Assembly (NCBI RefSeq): GCF_003351745.1
Contig: NZ_CP031222.1
Location: 1,718,207 to 1,782,206, forward strand
Direction: 5' to 3'
Length of the DNA: 64,000 nucleotides
Source of the DNA: Aquirhabdus parva
GTDB taxonomy: Bacteria > Pseudomonadota > Gammaproteobacteria > Pseudomonadales > Moraxellaceae
In this document: positions 28,739 to 38,379 of the stretch, in pieces
Layout: every line of letters starts with the position of its first letter
Position numbering within the stretch: position 1 is the first letter of the stretch
Notes under the pieces: generated by a model
Told to the model about the DNA's origin: nothing
Databases searched by the model: none
The model's input: the letters and a program-made list of their open reading frames with translations, nothing else
Position numbers and translations under genes: made by a program

Positions 28739-30280
28739 CTATAAGTCTTTCAGCTTCTCTTTCATTTTTTGCTCCATATATTTAGTGCGCTGCGCAATGA
28801 GTTCAAACTCAACCGATTTTTTATCTGCAAGCGCTTCTGCTCGATCAAGTGAACGTAAAGCAGAGTCTATATTACCTTGCCAAAATAGCATTTCAGCACG
28901 ATATCTCAGGACAGTAATCGCATTTTTATTTGTGGCGGGAAGTTTTTCTGCAGCCTCCTTCATCAATTGCCAGAGCTGAATATCTTGAGGTCGTTTAAGT
29001 GTCCAGGGACGCAGTAACTCAATTGCAGTTTGCCCTTGACCTAAAAGCACATAGCCCCGTGCTAAAGTCATGATGATTGGGCGGCTTTCAGGCATAACTC
29101 GCGATAAAGGTTCAAGCAGTTTGATTGCTATAGCAGACTTATTATCAGCGATCTCAATTTCAGCTGCAGTGATTGTTACATAAGCCGAATCTGGATAGCG
29201 TGTGAGTAAGGGGGTGACAAGTTTTCTGGCTTCAACAATTCTTCCTGCTTTTTGGTATAAATACGCTAAAGCAAGTGCAGCTGCATCATCTGTTTTTGCT
29301 TGTGGAATCAATGCCGCAATATTAGTTGTATTCGTTACAGCGGCAACACGCAATTGCATTACATGAAATGCATCAAGCTGTGCAGAACCTAATATGCTAT
29401 TACTCTGATTCATTATAGAAGAAGCTGATCTGACTTGATCCAAACTATATTGGTTTGCTCTGAGCCTTGCTTCGCTAATACGTTCACTTGTTAAGGGGTG
29501 AGTTAATATAAATGACGGGACAAAGCCGACCATTCTGGTTTTCTTCTGCATAATCTCAAAAAAATCAGGCATTGCTCTAGGATCATAACCCGCACTTTGC
29601 ATGAGCTGCATCCCGACTCGATCAGCTTCCCGCTCATTATCCCTACTGTATGCAAGTTGTTGACTCATCAATGAAGCTTGCGTTCCCATAAAAAGTGCGG
29701 ATGAAGTATCTCCATCTTTTTTTGCCAAGGCAATTGCAGCAATGGCTCCACCTAATGCCCACCATTTTTGATTTTTCATCGCATCAGTCTGGCGACTATA
29801 GTGACGCTGACTCACATGCGCGATTTCATGTGAAAGTACTCCTGCAACCTCATCTGCATTATCCGCACTGAGCAGTAATCCCGTGTTCATTGCAACTAAG
29901 CCTCCCGGTACAGCAAAGGCATTAATTTCCTCATCTTGGATGAGTAATAGTGCAGTTGGTGTTCCCAGCAAGGTTTGAGCATAAATCCGCCGATACATCC
30001 GCTCCAAGTCATCCTGAATCAAGGGATCATCGACCACAGGCACTTCTTTATTAATTTCTCGTAATACTGCTTCGCCAATAGCCTTATCCCGCGCTTGATC
30101 AATTAATCCAGGCTGGGAACCTAAAGTGGGTAAAATGTAGCTTTCACTTGAGGAGTGGACCTGCGTATCCCAAACATCTGACTCTATCTTGGCATGAGTG
30201 AGCATTGGACATATTGCGGAGATGCCCAGTGTCCATAGAATAAGATTACATCTTATTAGCATGCTAAAATAACTCATCAT
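28739..30280 (-). CDS. bepA: Periplasmic M48 metalloprotease / chaperone BepA (YfgC)
   Basis: Quality control of outer-membrane proteins, in particular LptD assembly and degradation of stalled BamA substrates. Signal peptide in the first ~27 residues (LILWTLGISAICPMLTHA). The zinc site is HEIAHVSQRH plus Glu in READRVGMQLM, and the metalloprotease domain covers about residues 60-270. The C-terminal half is TPR-like helical repeats (TDDAAALALAYLYQKAGR, PESRPIIMTLARGYVLLGQ). 513 aa, against 487 in E. coli. Start is ATG 30280 (or 30277); the TTG at 30286 is less likely. Divergent from tusA. Confidence 0.92.
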   Translation of the reverse strand: MMSYFSMLIRCNLILWTLGISAICPMLTHAKIESDVWDTQVHSSSESYILPTLGSQPGLIDQARDKAIGEAVLREINKEVPVVDDPLIQDDLERMYRRIYAQTLLGTPTALLLIQDEEINAFAVPGGLVAMNTGLLLSADNADEVAGVLSHEIAHVSQRHYSRQTDAMKNQKWWALGGAIAAIALAKKDGDTSSALFMGTQASLMSQQLAYSRDNEREADRVGMQLMQSAGYDPRAMPDFFEIMQKKTRMVGFVPSFILTHPLTSERISEARLRANQYSLDQVRSASSIMNQSNSILGSAQLDAFHVMQLRVAAVTNTTNIAALIPQAKTDDAAALALAYLYQKAGRIVEARKLVTPLLTRYPDSAYVTITAAEIEIADNKSAIAIKLLEPLSRVMPESRPIIMTLARGYVLLGQGQTAIELLRPWTLKRPQDIQLWQLMKEAAEKLPATNKNAITVLRYRAEMLFWQGNIDSALRSLDRAEALADKKSVEFELIAQRTKYMEQKMKEKLKDL

Positions 30281-30440
30281 GATCAATATTCATCAATTAT
30301 CAAGTGGTAATCTTCAGAGCGATAGTATGATTTTGCAACGAAAATCATCTCTTTATGAAACATTTCTAGCCTAGCCGATAAAGATGAATCTATACTGACA
30401 CACTTGAAAGTTTTAGATATGGAAGTGAGTCCTAAGCACC

Positions 30441-30677
30441 ATGATATTTGAAATTGATACCAGTGGTTTACACTGCCCTATGCCATTACTCAAACTTAAA
30501 ATGACTTTACGTCAACAAGCTGATCAAGCTGATGATGTGCATATTCGCCTTATTTCGACAGATCCAATGAGTCAACAAGATATCAAGCGATATTGTGATA
30601 TTGCAGACTTAGTCTGTATTCAACATCCTAACGACGATAAACAAAATAAGTTTATTTTTGATATTCATAAAAAATGA
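30441..30677 (+). CDS. tusA: Sulfur carrier protein TusA (SirA family)
   Basis: 78 aa. The CPxP motif is present in GLHCPMPLLKLK, with active Cys at residue 12. TusA takes sulfur from IscS and gives it to TusD; the tusDCBE genes are 4 kb upstream. The remainder follows the two-layer SirA fold (strands at IRLISTD and FIFDIHKK). The C-terminal KPND-like stretch is short and acidic. A related paralogue role, such as in molybdenum cofactor work, cannot be ruled out. Confidence 0.9.
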   Translation: MIFEIDTSGLHCPMPLLKLKMTLRQQADQADDVHIRLISTDPMSQQDIKRYCDIADLVCIQHPNDDKQNKFIFDIHKK

Positions 30678-30949
30678 TACAACAAACAACCACTCTTTAT
30701 ACACTCTGGTTAGCTTACATTCTTGTTTAAACAATTTAAATCCGAAACTAAACTTAGATAAACAAAGCTTTGAATAACTTATACAAAGTACCAACGCATA
30801 CAAACTATAATAGCCCCTCTTCCTTGCATTCTCTCTGATTTTTCTCAGAAATTTTCGAATTGCAGATTTACGTCATTCTATTTATTAAGCCTTCAAAAAT
30901 AAAATTTTATTTTTAATAATCTTTTTCATCTTATATTTAAGGAGCTCTT

Positions 30950-31777
30950 ATGCAATTGAGTATCGATGAGCTTACAAGGTCAACACAGACTTGGCTTCCA
31001 GTCATCATGCAATACAGTGGTAAGTTACTTTTAGCACTCATTACACTGATTATCGGTTGGTGGCTAATCAACAAACTGACTCAAAAGATTGGATGGATCT
31101 TACGCACAAAAAACGTCGATCCGGCATTGCACAGTTTTATTTGTACGATAGCAAACATCCTCCTTAAAGTTCCTTTAATGATCAGTGTCGCATCAATGAT
31201 CGGTATAGAAACCAGTTCATTTATTGCTGCGCTTGGCGCTATTGGACTAGCGATTGGACTGGCATTGCAAGGAAGTTTGGCCAACTTTGCAGGTGGCGTA
31301 TTAATTCTATTATTCCGTCCTTTTCGTATCGGAGACTGGATAGAAGCGCAAAGTGGGGTGAGTGGTAATGTCGATAGCATCCAGATTTTTCATACAACGT
31401 TGAAAACAGCAGACCATAAGGTTGTGATCGTACCCAATGGCAGCCTATCAAATGGAAATATTACTAATTACTCACGTGAGCCCATGCGTCGTATCGATAT
31501 TAACCTAGGGATCGACTACGATAGTGATATTAAACGTGCTCGTGAGGTATTACTGAATATAGCCCGTGATCAACGCGTTTTTGCAACGCCAGAAGCAGCA
31601 GTTCATGTGACGGGACTAGGTGATAATGCCATCAATATTACGTTACGAATTTGGGTAGCCAATGCAGATTATTGGCCTGTCACTTTCGACTTCATGGAGC
31701 AAGCTAAAGAACAATTAACCGATGCAGGTATTGGCATCCCCTTTCCTCAGCGAGTCGTTCATTTGGTTCAAAGTTGA
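30950..31777 (+). CDS. Small-conductance mechanosensitive channel, MscS family
   Basis: 275 aa, the size of E. coli MscS. Three membrane helices: about 20-42 (GKLLLALITLIIGWWLI), 65-90 (ANILLKVPLMISVASMIG) and the pore helix 93-125 (FIAALGAIGLAIGLALQGSLANFAGG). The cytoplasmic beta domain starts at LLFRPFRIGDWIEA and carries VPNGSLSNGNITNYSREPMRR. The protein opens under hypo-osmotic stress to release solutes. AAGGAG seven bases before the ATG is a strong ribosome binding site. A perfect TATAAT lies at 30806-30811 without a clear -35 box. Confidence 0.95.
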   Translation: MQLSIDELTRSTQTWLPVIMQYSGKLLLALITLIIGWWLINKLTQKIGWILRTKNVDPALHSFICTIANILLKVPLMISVASMIGIETSSFIAALGAIGLAIGLALQGSLANFAGGVLILLFRPFRIGDWIEAQSGVSGNVDSIQIFHTTLKTADHKVVIVPNGSLSNGNITNYSREPMRRIDINLGIDYDSDIKRAREVLLNIARDQRVFATPEAAVHVTGLGDNAINITLRIWVANADYWPVTFDFMEQAKEQLTDAGIGIPFPQRVVHLVQS

Positions 31778-31858
31778 ATTAATTAAGCCATCGTTGGGGT
31801 TATTAGGGCTGCTATATTACAGTTTGTGGCAGCCCCCAATTATCATGATTTATCCAAT

Positions 31859-32446
31859 ATGCCTCCAATCATTCAATTTGAAACAAAGCGCCTGTTACTT
31901 CGTCAATGGCAACTTTCGGATTACCCGTTATTTTCGGAATTAAATGCTGATCCAGTGGTAATGGCACACTTTCCTTCTACATTGAGCGTCAGTGAAAGTG
32001 ATGCCATGGCAACGCGCTGTCAATCTTTGATTGCGGAGCGAGGTTGGGGATTATGGGCTGTAGAGGTTAAGACATCGCAGCAATTCATTGGTTTTGTGGG
32101 GTTGCATATTCCGACCGCGACACTACCCTTTTCTCCATGTGTAGAAATAGGCTGGCGCCTAGCAGCTGAGTTCTGGGGACAAGGGTTTGCGACGGAAGCA
32201 GCCTGCCATGTTTTACAGATTGGGTTTGAAGTCCTTCATTTATCAGAGATTGTTTCTTTTACTGCTTTATTAAATCAGAAATCGCAAAGGGTCATGGAGC
32301 GAATTGGGATGCGTCATATACAGGAAAATTTCGAGCATCCCTCAGTTGCAATAGGCAGCCCGCTTCGAGCACACTGCCTATATAGGCTTTCATATCATCA
32401 GTGGAAACACCAGCAAAATAATCTAATCGATCGCTCGGACAACTAA
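31859..32446 (+). CDS. GNAT-family N-acetyltransferase (RimJ/RimL-like)
   Basis: 195 aa from the ATG at 31859; the frame opens at a GTG at 31826. It begins FETKRLLLRQWQLSDYPLFSELNADPVVM, the usual RimJ/RimL start, and has the acetyl-CoA site at EIGWRLAAEFWGQGFATEAA and ENQ-like SFTALLNQKSQRVMERIGM. Substrate is unknown: members of this group modify ribosomal proteins, amino sugars or small toxins. Its 3' end overlaps the convergent NfeD gene by 24 bases. Confidence 0.85.
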   Translation: MPPIIQFETKRLLLRQWQLSDYPLFSELNADPVVMAHFPSTLSVSESDAMATRCQSLIAERGWGLWAVEVKTSQQFIGFVGLHIPTATLPFSPCVEIGWRLAAEFWGQGFATEAACHVLQIGFEVLHLSEIVSFTALLNQKSQRVMERIGMRHIQENFEHPSVAIGSPLRAHCLYRLSYHQWKHQQNNLIDRSDN

Positions 32447-32848
32447 TACAGTGCCTTCTATTGCGATGACTTTTACCTTGGTTCCTTCTGCTAGTGATAG
32501 CCCATCTTCTGTTCGTGCTAGCCAGAAACTATCCCCTACGCGGACTTGAGCCGTCGGCTCAAGCGCACGCGAAAGAATCAATACATGATCAATGAGATGA
32601 TGCTGAATTTCCGAAATCACAGGTTTTTCTAAAGCTGTTTGTTGCTGGCGCCAGCGCGCCCAAATGATCAAAAATATCGTTGATAGAATGGCAAAAACGA
32701 TACCCTGACCAAATGGCGGCAGGATCCATGTCACAGCAACAGTGATCAGTGCAGCCAGACTTAAACATAGACAGAATAGAATTCCTGTCATTAGTTCAGC
32801 AATAAGCATAATGCTGGAAATGATCAGCCAAAATACCCAAGCACTCAT
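32423..32848 (-). CDS. NfeD-like membrane protein (YbbJ type)
   Basis: 141 aa with two to three N-terminal helices ([51 protein letters not shown]) and a C-terminal OB-fold domain (about 85-141: [27 protein letters not shown]). Short NfeD proteins are partners of SPFH proteins in membrane microdomains. Its start overlaps the end of the SPFH gene by four bases (ATGA), matching the qmcA-ybbJ pair of E. coli. Confidence 0.9.
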   Translation of the reverse strand: MSAWVFWLIISSIMLIAELMTGILFCLCLSLAALITVAVTWILPPFGQGIVFAILSTIFLIIWARWRQQQTALEKPVISEIQHHLIDHVLILSRALEPTAQVRVGDSFWLARTEDGLSLAEGTKVKVIAIEGTVLVVRAID

Positions 32849-33810
32849 GTGCGATCCTGTGGCGGTGTGAATCGTGATGGTTTAGGGGGAGCGACAGAGG
32901 TCGCTTGCCCAGTACGTTCAGACAAGAGTTCAGCAACGCCCCCGACAGCGCCTACTAACGCAGAAGCATCAAGCGGCATAAATATAACCTTACTATTTGT
33001 GCTTTTCGCCATGTCCTTGAGGGATTCAACATATTTTTGTGCAATGAAATAGTTCAAGGCTTGAACGTTACCATTGGTCAATGCCTCACTAACTTGGCGT
33101 GTTGCAGTGGCTTCAGCTTCAGCGAGTCGCTCACGGGCCTCGGCTTGTAAAAAAGCTGCTTGTCTTTCACCCTCAGCTTTAAGGATCTGAGCCTGTTTTT
33201 CACCTTCTGCAGTCAGAATTTCAGCTTGGCGACGACCTTCCGCCTCAAGTACATAGGCACGTTTAGTTCGCTCAGCTTTCATCTGAGAAGCCATCGCGTT
33301 GACCAAATCAGCGGGTGGATTAATATCTTTAATCTCAATCCGCGTCATTTTTACTCCCCAAGGCGATGTTGCATGGTCAATCGAAGACAATAACTGACCA
33401 TTAATCTGATCACGCTGCGATAACATGGCATCCAATTCCATTGAACCGATGACGGTACGAATATTGGTCATGACAAGATTGTTAAGGGCTATGGGGAGAT
33501 TACTAACTTCGTAAGATGCCTTATAAGCATCCATGATTTGATAAAAACAGACGGCATCAATCGTAACACCAGCGTTATCACGTGAGATGACTTGTTGTGG
33601 AGGAACATTTAATAACTGCTCCATCACATTGACCCGCTTTCCAACTTTTTCAATAAAAGGAGTAATAAAAGCCAAGCCAGGCTCAAGCGTGCGACTATAT
33701 TTACCAAAACGCTCAATGGTATATAGAAAACCCTGAGGGACTATCTTAATAGCCTGTAGCCCGATAAATACCACCAAAACCAAAAGAACAATCAAAAAAC
33801 TTCCAAGCAT
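32845..33810 (-). CDS. qmcA: SPFH-domain (stomatin/prohibitin-like) protein QmcA
   Basis: 321 aa. One N-terminal membrane anchor (residues 2-20, [18 protein letters not shown]), the SPFH domain from [20 protein letters not shown] to about 190, and a long Ala/Glu coiled coil ([19 protein letters not shown]). The C-terminal [17 protein letters not shown] is family-typical. QmcA-type proteins form ring assemblies in the inner membrane and modulate FtsH; the NfeD partner follows. Confidence 0.92.
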   Translation of the reverse strand: MLGSFLIVLLVLVVFIGLQAIKIVPQGFLYTIERFGKYSRTLEPGLAFITPFIEKVGKRVNVMEQLLNVPPQQVISRDNAGVTIDAVCFYQIMDAYKASYEVSNLPIALNNLVMTNIRTVIGSMELDAMLSQRDQINGQLLSSIDHATSPWGVKMTRIEIKDINPPADLVNAMASQMKAERTKRAYVLEAEGRRQAEILTAEGEKQAQILKAEGERQAAFLQAEARERLAEAEATATRQVSEALTNGNVQALNYFIAQKYVESLKDMAKSTNSKVIFMPLDASALVGAVGGVAELLSERTGQATSVAPPKPSRFTPPQDRT

Positions 33811-33976
33811 ATCATTACTTCCCTAGATAATCTGACGCTAAGATTAAGTTCTGACGTCAGTATTAGAATTACATCTCAAATATAACTGATTCAGATCAGC
33901 ATATTCTGTCCATGATGTAACTTAATATGCATGGTTTGATGAGTCAAAATCATGTCACCATACATTTTGCATCAAT

Positions 33977-34717
33977 TTATCGTATACGCGCAGCGGATCT
34001 TGCATCGAGCATTGCGGCCCTCATGTCTCGAATCGCAGCTTCAAGACCAATGAAAATACTATCTGCAATTAATGCATGACCAATATTTAACTCATGGATC
34101 GTTGGAATTGCTGCAATTGCTGCGACATTACTGATATTTAGACCATGACCTGCATTAACAATCAAATCTAAATCCACAGCATAAGCCGTTACATCGGTAA
34201 TCCGCTCTAGTTCTAATAACTGATGGTCACCAACTGCTTCTGCATATGAGCCCGTATGGAGCTCTACTACAGGAGCACCGCAGGCAATCGCAGCATCAAT
34301 TTGCTGTACGCAAGGATCAATAAACAATGACACCTCACACCCCGCCTTGGTAAGTACTTCCACAGCATGTTGAATTTTTTTATGTTGGCGGACCACATCA
34401 AGCCCGCCCTCGGTCGTAAGCTCATTGCGTTTCTCTGGGACTAGGCAAACATGTTGAGGTCGAATTTCACATGCAAAATCAATCATAAAATCTGTAACAG
34501 CAATTTCCAGATTCATTCGTGTTTGTAAGAGAGGGCGCATACGACGGACATCGTCATCTTGTATATGCCGACGGTCTTCTCGTAAATGTAAAGTGATGCC
34601 GTCGGCTCCAACACGTTCACATAGGAGTGCTGCTGCCACTGGATCAGGGTATGCGGTGCCACGTGCTTGACGCAAAGTGGCGACATGGTCGATATTTACC
34701 CCAAGTAAAAGCGACAT
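33977..34717 (-). CDS. pdxJ: Pyridoxine 5'-phosphate synthase PdxJ
   Basis: Condenses 1-deoxyxylulose 5-phosphate with 3-amino-2-oxopropyl phosphate, the last ring-forming step of vitamin B6 synthesis. TIM barrel with [17 protein letters not shown] at the N-terminus, [22 protein letters not shown](N)E and GHGLN...ELNIGHALI near the C-terminus. 246 aa. It follows recO on the same strand after 234 bases; in many relatives pdxJ is directly after recO, so this gap is wider than usual. Confidence 0.95.
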   Translation of the reverse strand: MSLLLGVNIDHVATLRQARGTAYPDPVAAALLCERVGADGITLHLREDRRHIQDDDVRRMRPLLQTRMNLEIAVTDFMIDFACEIRPQHVCLVPEKRNELTTEGGLDVVRQHKKIQHAVEVLTKAGCEVSLFIDPCVQQIDAAIACGAPVVELHTGSYAEAVGDHQLLELERITDVTAYAVDLDLIVNAGHGLNISNVAAIAAIPTIHELNIGHALIADSIFIGLEAAIRDMRAAMLDARSAARIR

Positions 34718-34951
34718 TTTTAAGCTCCTATAATTTGTGTTAGATCATGATATTAATAAGCATATAACGATTATGGTTTAATGCTGTTGATATACGTCAA
34801 AAGATAACCTAATTCCCTATTCTTCGTTCAAAGCTTTAATATACGCTTGATGGATAGGACACACTGTTTATCTTTTTATATAGCGTAAACGAACTATCGT
34901 AAGGTATGCACAATTTTTAAGCTTGTCTCTAGTCTGCATAAACGCATAATA

Positions 34952-35641
34952 TTATTTCGAAATATTTGTCTTACTGGATATCCAAAGAGCCCGACTTTTT
35001 AAAGGTTTATCACCTAATTGTGCCGCCAACGCATTACGCAAAATTCGCGTTAACATGGGAAGAGACTCTTCGGCAAGTATGAGTGGAACCTCATCACTTA
35101 GATCACCCATTGCTAATAATGACATACCGGTTTCACCCGAGGTATGAAGCGCAAAACCCTCATCTCTCTGATAACGGTATAGCAAATGAGGTTGAATGGG
35201 TACACCTAAACGATCATTTTTAAAGTCTATGGCATACCCCAGCTGTGACAAAAGAACGAGTTCAAAACGCCTTAAGGTTGCGATTAAAGATTGCTGGTCA
35301 GCAAGAGCCTGCAAAGCATGGGTATAGGCAGTCACGACGATAGGCAAAGGCTCTTGATGAGGCAGTAGCCTCACTAATAATTCATTTAAGTAGAATCCAG
35401 CAAATAGCGCGTCTCCGGAGAGTACGTTCGCAGTCCCCACCGTTTCAGCTTTAGCAAAAGTTTTAAGGGTTGATTTTCCTGTTGCGAATAGGAGTGTCGG
35501 CTGATAAAGCGAAGGGATACTCTGCCGAGCAATCCCATCTACCCGTCCGGCTTCAAATGATAAGAAGTTTACAAGCTTACTATTTTCACGATAAGCACGC
35601 TGATGTAGAACATAACCGTGAAGCGGTTCGTTACGCATCAT
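34952..35641 (-). CDS. recO: DNA repair protein RecO
   Basis: 229 aa. Recombination mediator that works with RecR (and RecF) to load RecA on SSB-coated DNA. N-terminal OB-fold with LHGYVLHQRAYRENSKLVNFLSFEAGRV, then the helical domain (NELLVRLLPHQEPLP, LRRFELVLLSQLGYAIDF). No zinc-ribbon cysteines are visible, as in E. coli RecO. Two ATG codons are adjacent (35641 and 35638); CGGA lies just upstream. Confidence 0.92.
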   Translation of the reverse strand: MMRNEPLHGYVLHQRAYRENSKLVNFLSFEAGRVDGIARQSIPSLYQPTLLFATGKSTLKTFAKAETVGTANVLSGDALFAGFYLNELLVRLLPHQEPLPIVVTAYTHALQALADQQSLIATLRRFELVLLSQLGYAIDFKNDRLGVPIQPHLLYRYQRDEGFALHTSGETGMSLLAMGDLSDEVPLILAEESLPMLTRILRNALAAQLGDKPLKSRALWISSKTNISK

Positions 35642-35673
35642 AAATTCCGTTTAGCTGATTGATTAAACTTATA

Positions 35674-35901
35674 TCAACTCGCAGCGTCACTTTTACTCGT
35701 ATCTTTTTTATCATCATCTTTCTTGTCTTTGCTATCGGGCGTTAAAAGGTCAACTGTTCCCCCGACTACGGCTGCCGTTCCTTTAACTGCAACTTTAGTG
35801 ACGTCATAAGCGATGCCAAGTGGAACAGTCACAATATCCGTAATACAACCTGATAATAAGAGGCTCGATGATGCGATACAGGCCAATAAAACTTTCTTCA
35901 T
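35674..35901 (-). CDS. Small lipoprotein, unknown function
   Basis: 75 aa. Signal peptide with lipobox LLSGC (Cys 19), a short hydrophobic/glycine-rich middle (VKGTAAVVGGTVDLL) and a highly charged Lys/Asp C-terminus (KDKKDDDKKDTSKSD). GGGAAGTG upstream of the ATG supports translation. It sits in the era-recO interval, in the same direction. I do not recognise a functional family; small lipoproteins of this shape recur in Acinetobacter genomes. Confidence 0.82.
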   Translation of the reverse strand: MKKVLLACIASSSLLLSGCITDIVTVPLGIAYDVTKVAVKGTAAVVGGTVDLLTPDSKDKKDDDKKDTSKSDAAS

Positions 35902-35933
35902 TACACTTCCCTTTCCTTGAAATAAAATACTTG

Positions 35934-37085
35934 TTAGATATCACCGTAACCGAGACTTTTTAATGCTCGCTCATCATCAGACCAGCCCCCTTTTACTTTA
36001 ACCCACAGCGTCAGCATGATCTTCTGCTCAAGTAGCTTTTCCATATCTTGCCTTGCTTCTACACCAATCTGCTTTAAACGTGAACCTTTATCACCGATCA
36101 CAATGGCTTTTTGGCCCTGACGTTCAACGAGAATCGTGGCATCAATGAAAGTACAAGCGGCTTTCTTCTGCCCATTTGCTTTAACCGCTTCGGGCTCTTG
36201 TTTAAAACTTTCAATTTGTACCGTCAGGTCATAAGGAATTTCCTCGCCCAATTGACGCATAATTTTTTCGCGAATTATTTCAGAAACTAAGAATCGTGCA
36301 GGACGATCCGTAATTTGATCTAATCCGTAAAGGGGGGGAGAAAAAGGAAGATGTTGTCCAATAACTTCATGTAAACGATCTAAATTAGAACCTCGTAAAG
36401 CAGATACCGGTACAATTTCGCTAAACTTCATCCGTGTAGATAAACGTTCGATATGCGGTAGAAGTGTATTTTTATTGTCCAGCGTATCGGACTTATTAAT
36501 CACTAGCACGACTGGCATTTCAGCATGAATCAGCTTCTCAAGGACTAATTCATCGTCTGGAACCCATTTCAAAGCATCTACGACGAATAAAACAAGGTTC
36601 ACGTCCCGTAGCGCAGATGTAGCCGCTTTGTTCATCATGCGATTGATTGCACGTACTTCTTTCTTATGCATGCCTGGCGTATCAACATAAACCGCTTGTA
36701 CATTATCACGGGTATCAATTCCAACGATTTTATGACGGGTTGTTTGCGGTTTACGCGAAGTAATCGAAAGTTTTTGTCCGAGTAGATGATTCATCAAAGT
36801 CGACTTTCCAACATTAGGACGTCCGACAATCGCGACAAACCCTGCCCGAAAATCAGCGGGAACGACGGGAGAGTCTTTAAAAAATTGACTAATAAGGTCA
36901 TCTGCAACAGCTTTGTTCTGTTGTTTTGGTTGATTTGCAGAACTAGCGGAGCTTTCTTCAGTGATGTCAATTTTATGATAAGTCAACGTGTCAAGCTCTT
37001 CACTGGTGAGTTGAGACGCGTCATTATCCAGAAAGTGTTCAGGCAAGTCGTATTTGTTCGAAGGATTGCTGTTTGAATTAGTCAT
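35934..37085 (-). CDS. era: GTPase Era, with N-terminal extension
   Basis: Binds the 3' end of 16S rRNA and checks 30S maturation. GTPase motifs: GRPNVGKS (residues 88-95), DTPGMHKK, NKSD, and VSALRG. The KH domain follows with IVIGDKGSRLKQIG and ends KVKGGWSDDERALKSLGY. The start at 37085 (MTNSNSNPS) gives 383 aa, about 73 residues longer at the N-terminus than E. coli Era; the extension is Ser/Asn/Glu/Gln-rich and looks disordered. The frame opens further up at 37163, but that part lacks a plausible binding site. Next to rnc as usual. Confidence 0.94.
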   Translation of the reverse strand: MTNSNSNPSNKYDLPEHFLDNDASQLTSEELDTLTYHKIDITEESSASSANQPKQQNKAVADDLISQFFKDSPVVPADFRAGFVAIVGRPNVGKSTLMNHLLGQKLSITSRKPQTTRHKIVGIDTRDNVQAVYVDTPGMHKKEVRAINRMMNKAATSALRDVNLVLFVVDALKWVPDDELVLEKLIHAEMPVVLVINKSDTLDNKNTLLPHIERLSTRMKFSEIVPVSALRGSNLDRLHEVIGQHLPFSPPLYGLDQITDRPARFLVSEIIREKIMRQLGEEIPYDLTVQIESFKQEPEAVKANGQKKAACTFIDATILVERQGQKAIVIGDKGSRLKQIGVEARQDMEKLLEQKIMLTLWVKVKGGWSDDERALKSLGYGDI

Positions 37086-37210
37086 TGTATTATCGCTTAA
37101 ATAAAGAAGAGGTGATCTCGAAGGCTTTAAAAAAACCATCGAACAAATAAATCTACATATCAAATATACGTTGATTACGGGTCATTGTTGGAGATGTCTT
37201 GGTAATTATA

Positions 37211-37918
37211 TTACGAAGACTTTATCTTAGGGGAAAGCGATTCCAAAAACTGTAATAGTTCACTTGCTGCACTTTGTTCCGCATAACGTCGACTTTGTCC
37301 ATGTCCGACAGTCACGGGAGCACCTTCGACATGGCATTCCACCGTAAAGGTTTGGTTATGTGCTTCACCTTGAGTGGCAGTCAAAGTATATGCAGGCAAA
37401 GGTAAGTGCTTAGCTTGCAGTAACTCTTGCAACCTTGTCTTAGGATCTTTTAAGGTATCCTTAGGAACTAGTGTTGTCAGGTAAGGCTCATACCATTGCA
37501 GCACAACATCTCGTACAATATTTAAATCGGATGAATCTAAATACATTGCACCGATCAAAGCCTCAACTGCATCAGCTAAAATAGACTCACGGCGATGACC
37601 ACCACTTTTCATCTCCCCGCTACCTAAAATAAGATACTCTCCCAGCTTTAAATCCTTGGCAATCGCGGCCAGTGAGTCTTGCCTCACTAATGTCGAACGC
37701 AGACGTGTCAGACGTCCTTCATCCTCGCTTGGAAAGCGATCATAGAGATAGCAGGCAATAATGACGCCCAATAGTGCATCACCCATGAACTCAAGCCGCT
37801 CGTAATTGGATTTTGAACTCACCGAGCGATGGGTCAGTGCTTGTTGGCATAGTTCAAGCTTACTGAAACGATAGCCTAAAGCCTTTTGTAATCGAACAAC
37901 TTTTAAGGACTCAGTCAT
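37211..37918 (-). CDS. rnc: Ribonuclease III
   Basis: Double-strand-specific endonuclease that processes rRNA and mRNA. The signature NYERLEFMGDALLG holds the catalytic acidic residues; a second cluster is DAVEALIGAMYLD. The C-terminal double-stranded RNA-binding domain spans about 160-230 (DPKTRLQELLQAKHLPLPAY, then GHGQSRRYAEQSAASELL). 235 aa. Downstream era is 125 bases away in the same direction. Confidence 0.96.
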   Translation of the reverse strand: MTESLKVVRLQKALGYRFSKLELCQQALTHRSVSSKSNYERLEFMGDALLGVIIACYLYDRFPSEDEGRLTRLRSTLVRQDSLAAIAKDLKLGEYLILGSGEMKSGGHRRESILADAVEALIGAMYLDSSDLNIVRDVVLQWYEPYLTTLVPKDTLKDPKTRLQELLQAKHLPLPAYTLTATQGEAHNQTFTVECHVEGAPVTVGHGQSRRYAEQSAASELLQFLESLSPKIKSS

Positions 37919-37959
37919 GAAAAAAACGCACTGCTATTTATACTAACCTGTTGGTACAA

Positions 37960-38334
37960 TTAATTTCCCGCCTGAATTGACTTTTGATCAAATATCTTTT
38001 TGAAATGAATGACCAAATCAATATTTGCAATAAAGTTTTTGCGGACTTCATATTGCTTAACCACCTCAATACCACCATCGGTAGTTACCGTTAAATAATC
38101 GCTAACCTTAACATCGCGAATGCCATTCATATCAAACTGTTGACTAAATTCGCGCATAAGTGCTTCTGGATTACTATCGGTCGGTGCTGCTTTTAGGCGC
38201 TCGGTTATAATCTTATTCATCGTGAAATCATCGAGATAGACACCGCCTACAGCTAAAGTAAATTGAACGCTTATAAATGCAATAAATAAAATTGCAACAA
38301 TACCCCAGTATGACATCCCTTTTTGTCCACGCAT
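37960..38334 (-). CDS. DUF4845 single-pass membrane protein
   Basis: 124 aa. Short basic N-terminus (MRGQKGMSYWG) then one helix (about 10-32, IVAILFIAFISVQFTLAVGGVY) and a mixed alpha/beta periplasmic domain with FSQQFDMNGI and YEVRKNFIANIDLVIHFK. This small protein lies between lepB and rnc in many beta- and gammaproteobacteria; its role is unknown, though the position suggests a link with signal peptidase. Confidence 0.9.
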   Translation of the reverse strand: MRGQKGMSYWGIVAILFIAFISVQFTLAVGGVYLDDFTMNKIITERLKAAPTDSNPEALMREFSQQFDMNGIRDVKVSDYLTVTTDGGIEVVKQYEVRKNFIANIDLVIHFKKIFDQKSIQAGN

Positions 38335-38379
38335 GTTACGCCCCTGTCTGCGCTATTAAATAGAAAAAATCTTAAGTCT

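Noticed and set aside
31826-31858. Upstream GTG start for the GNAT gene
   Set aside because: The extra 11 residues (start read MAAPNYHDLSN) do not fit the family start and no ribosome binding site precedes the GTG.
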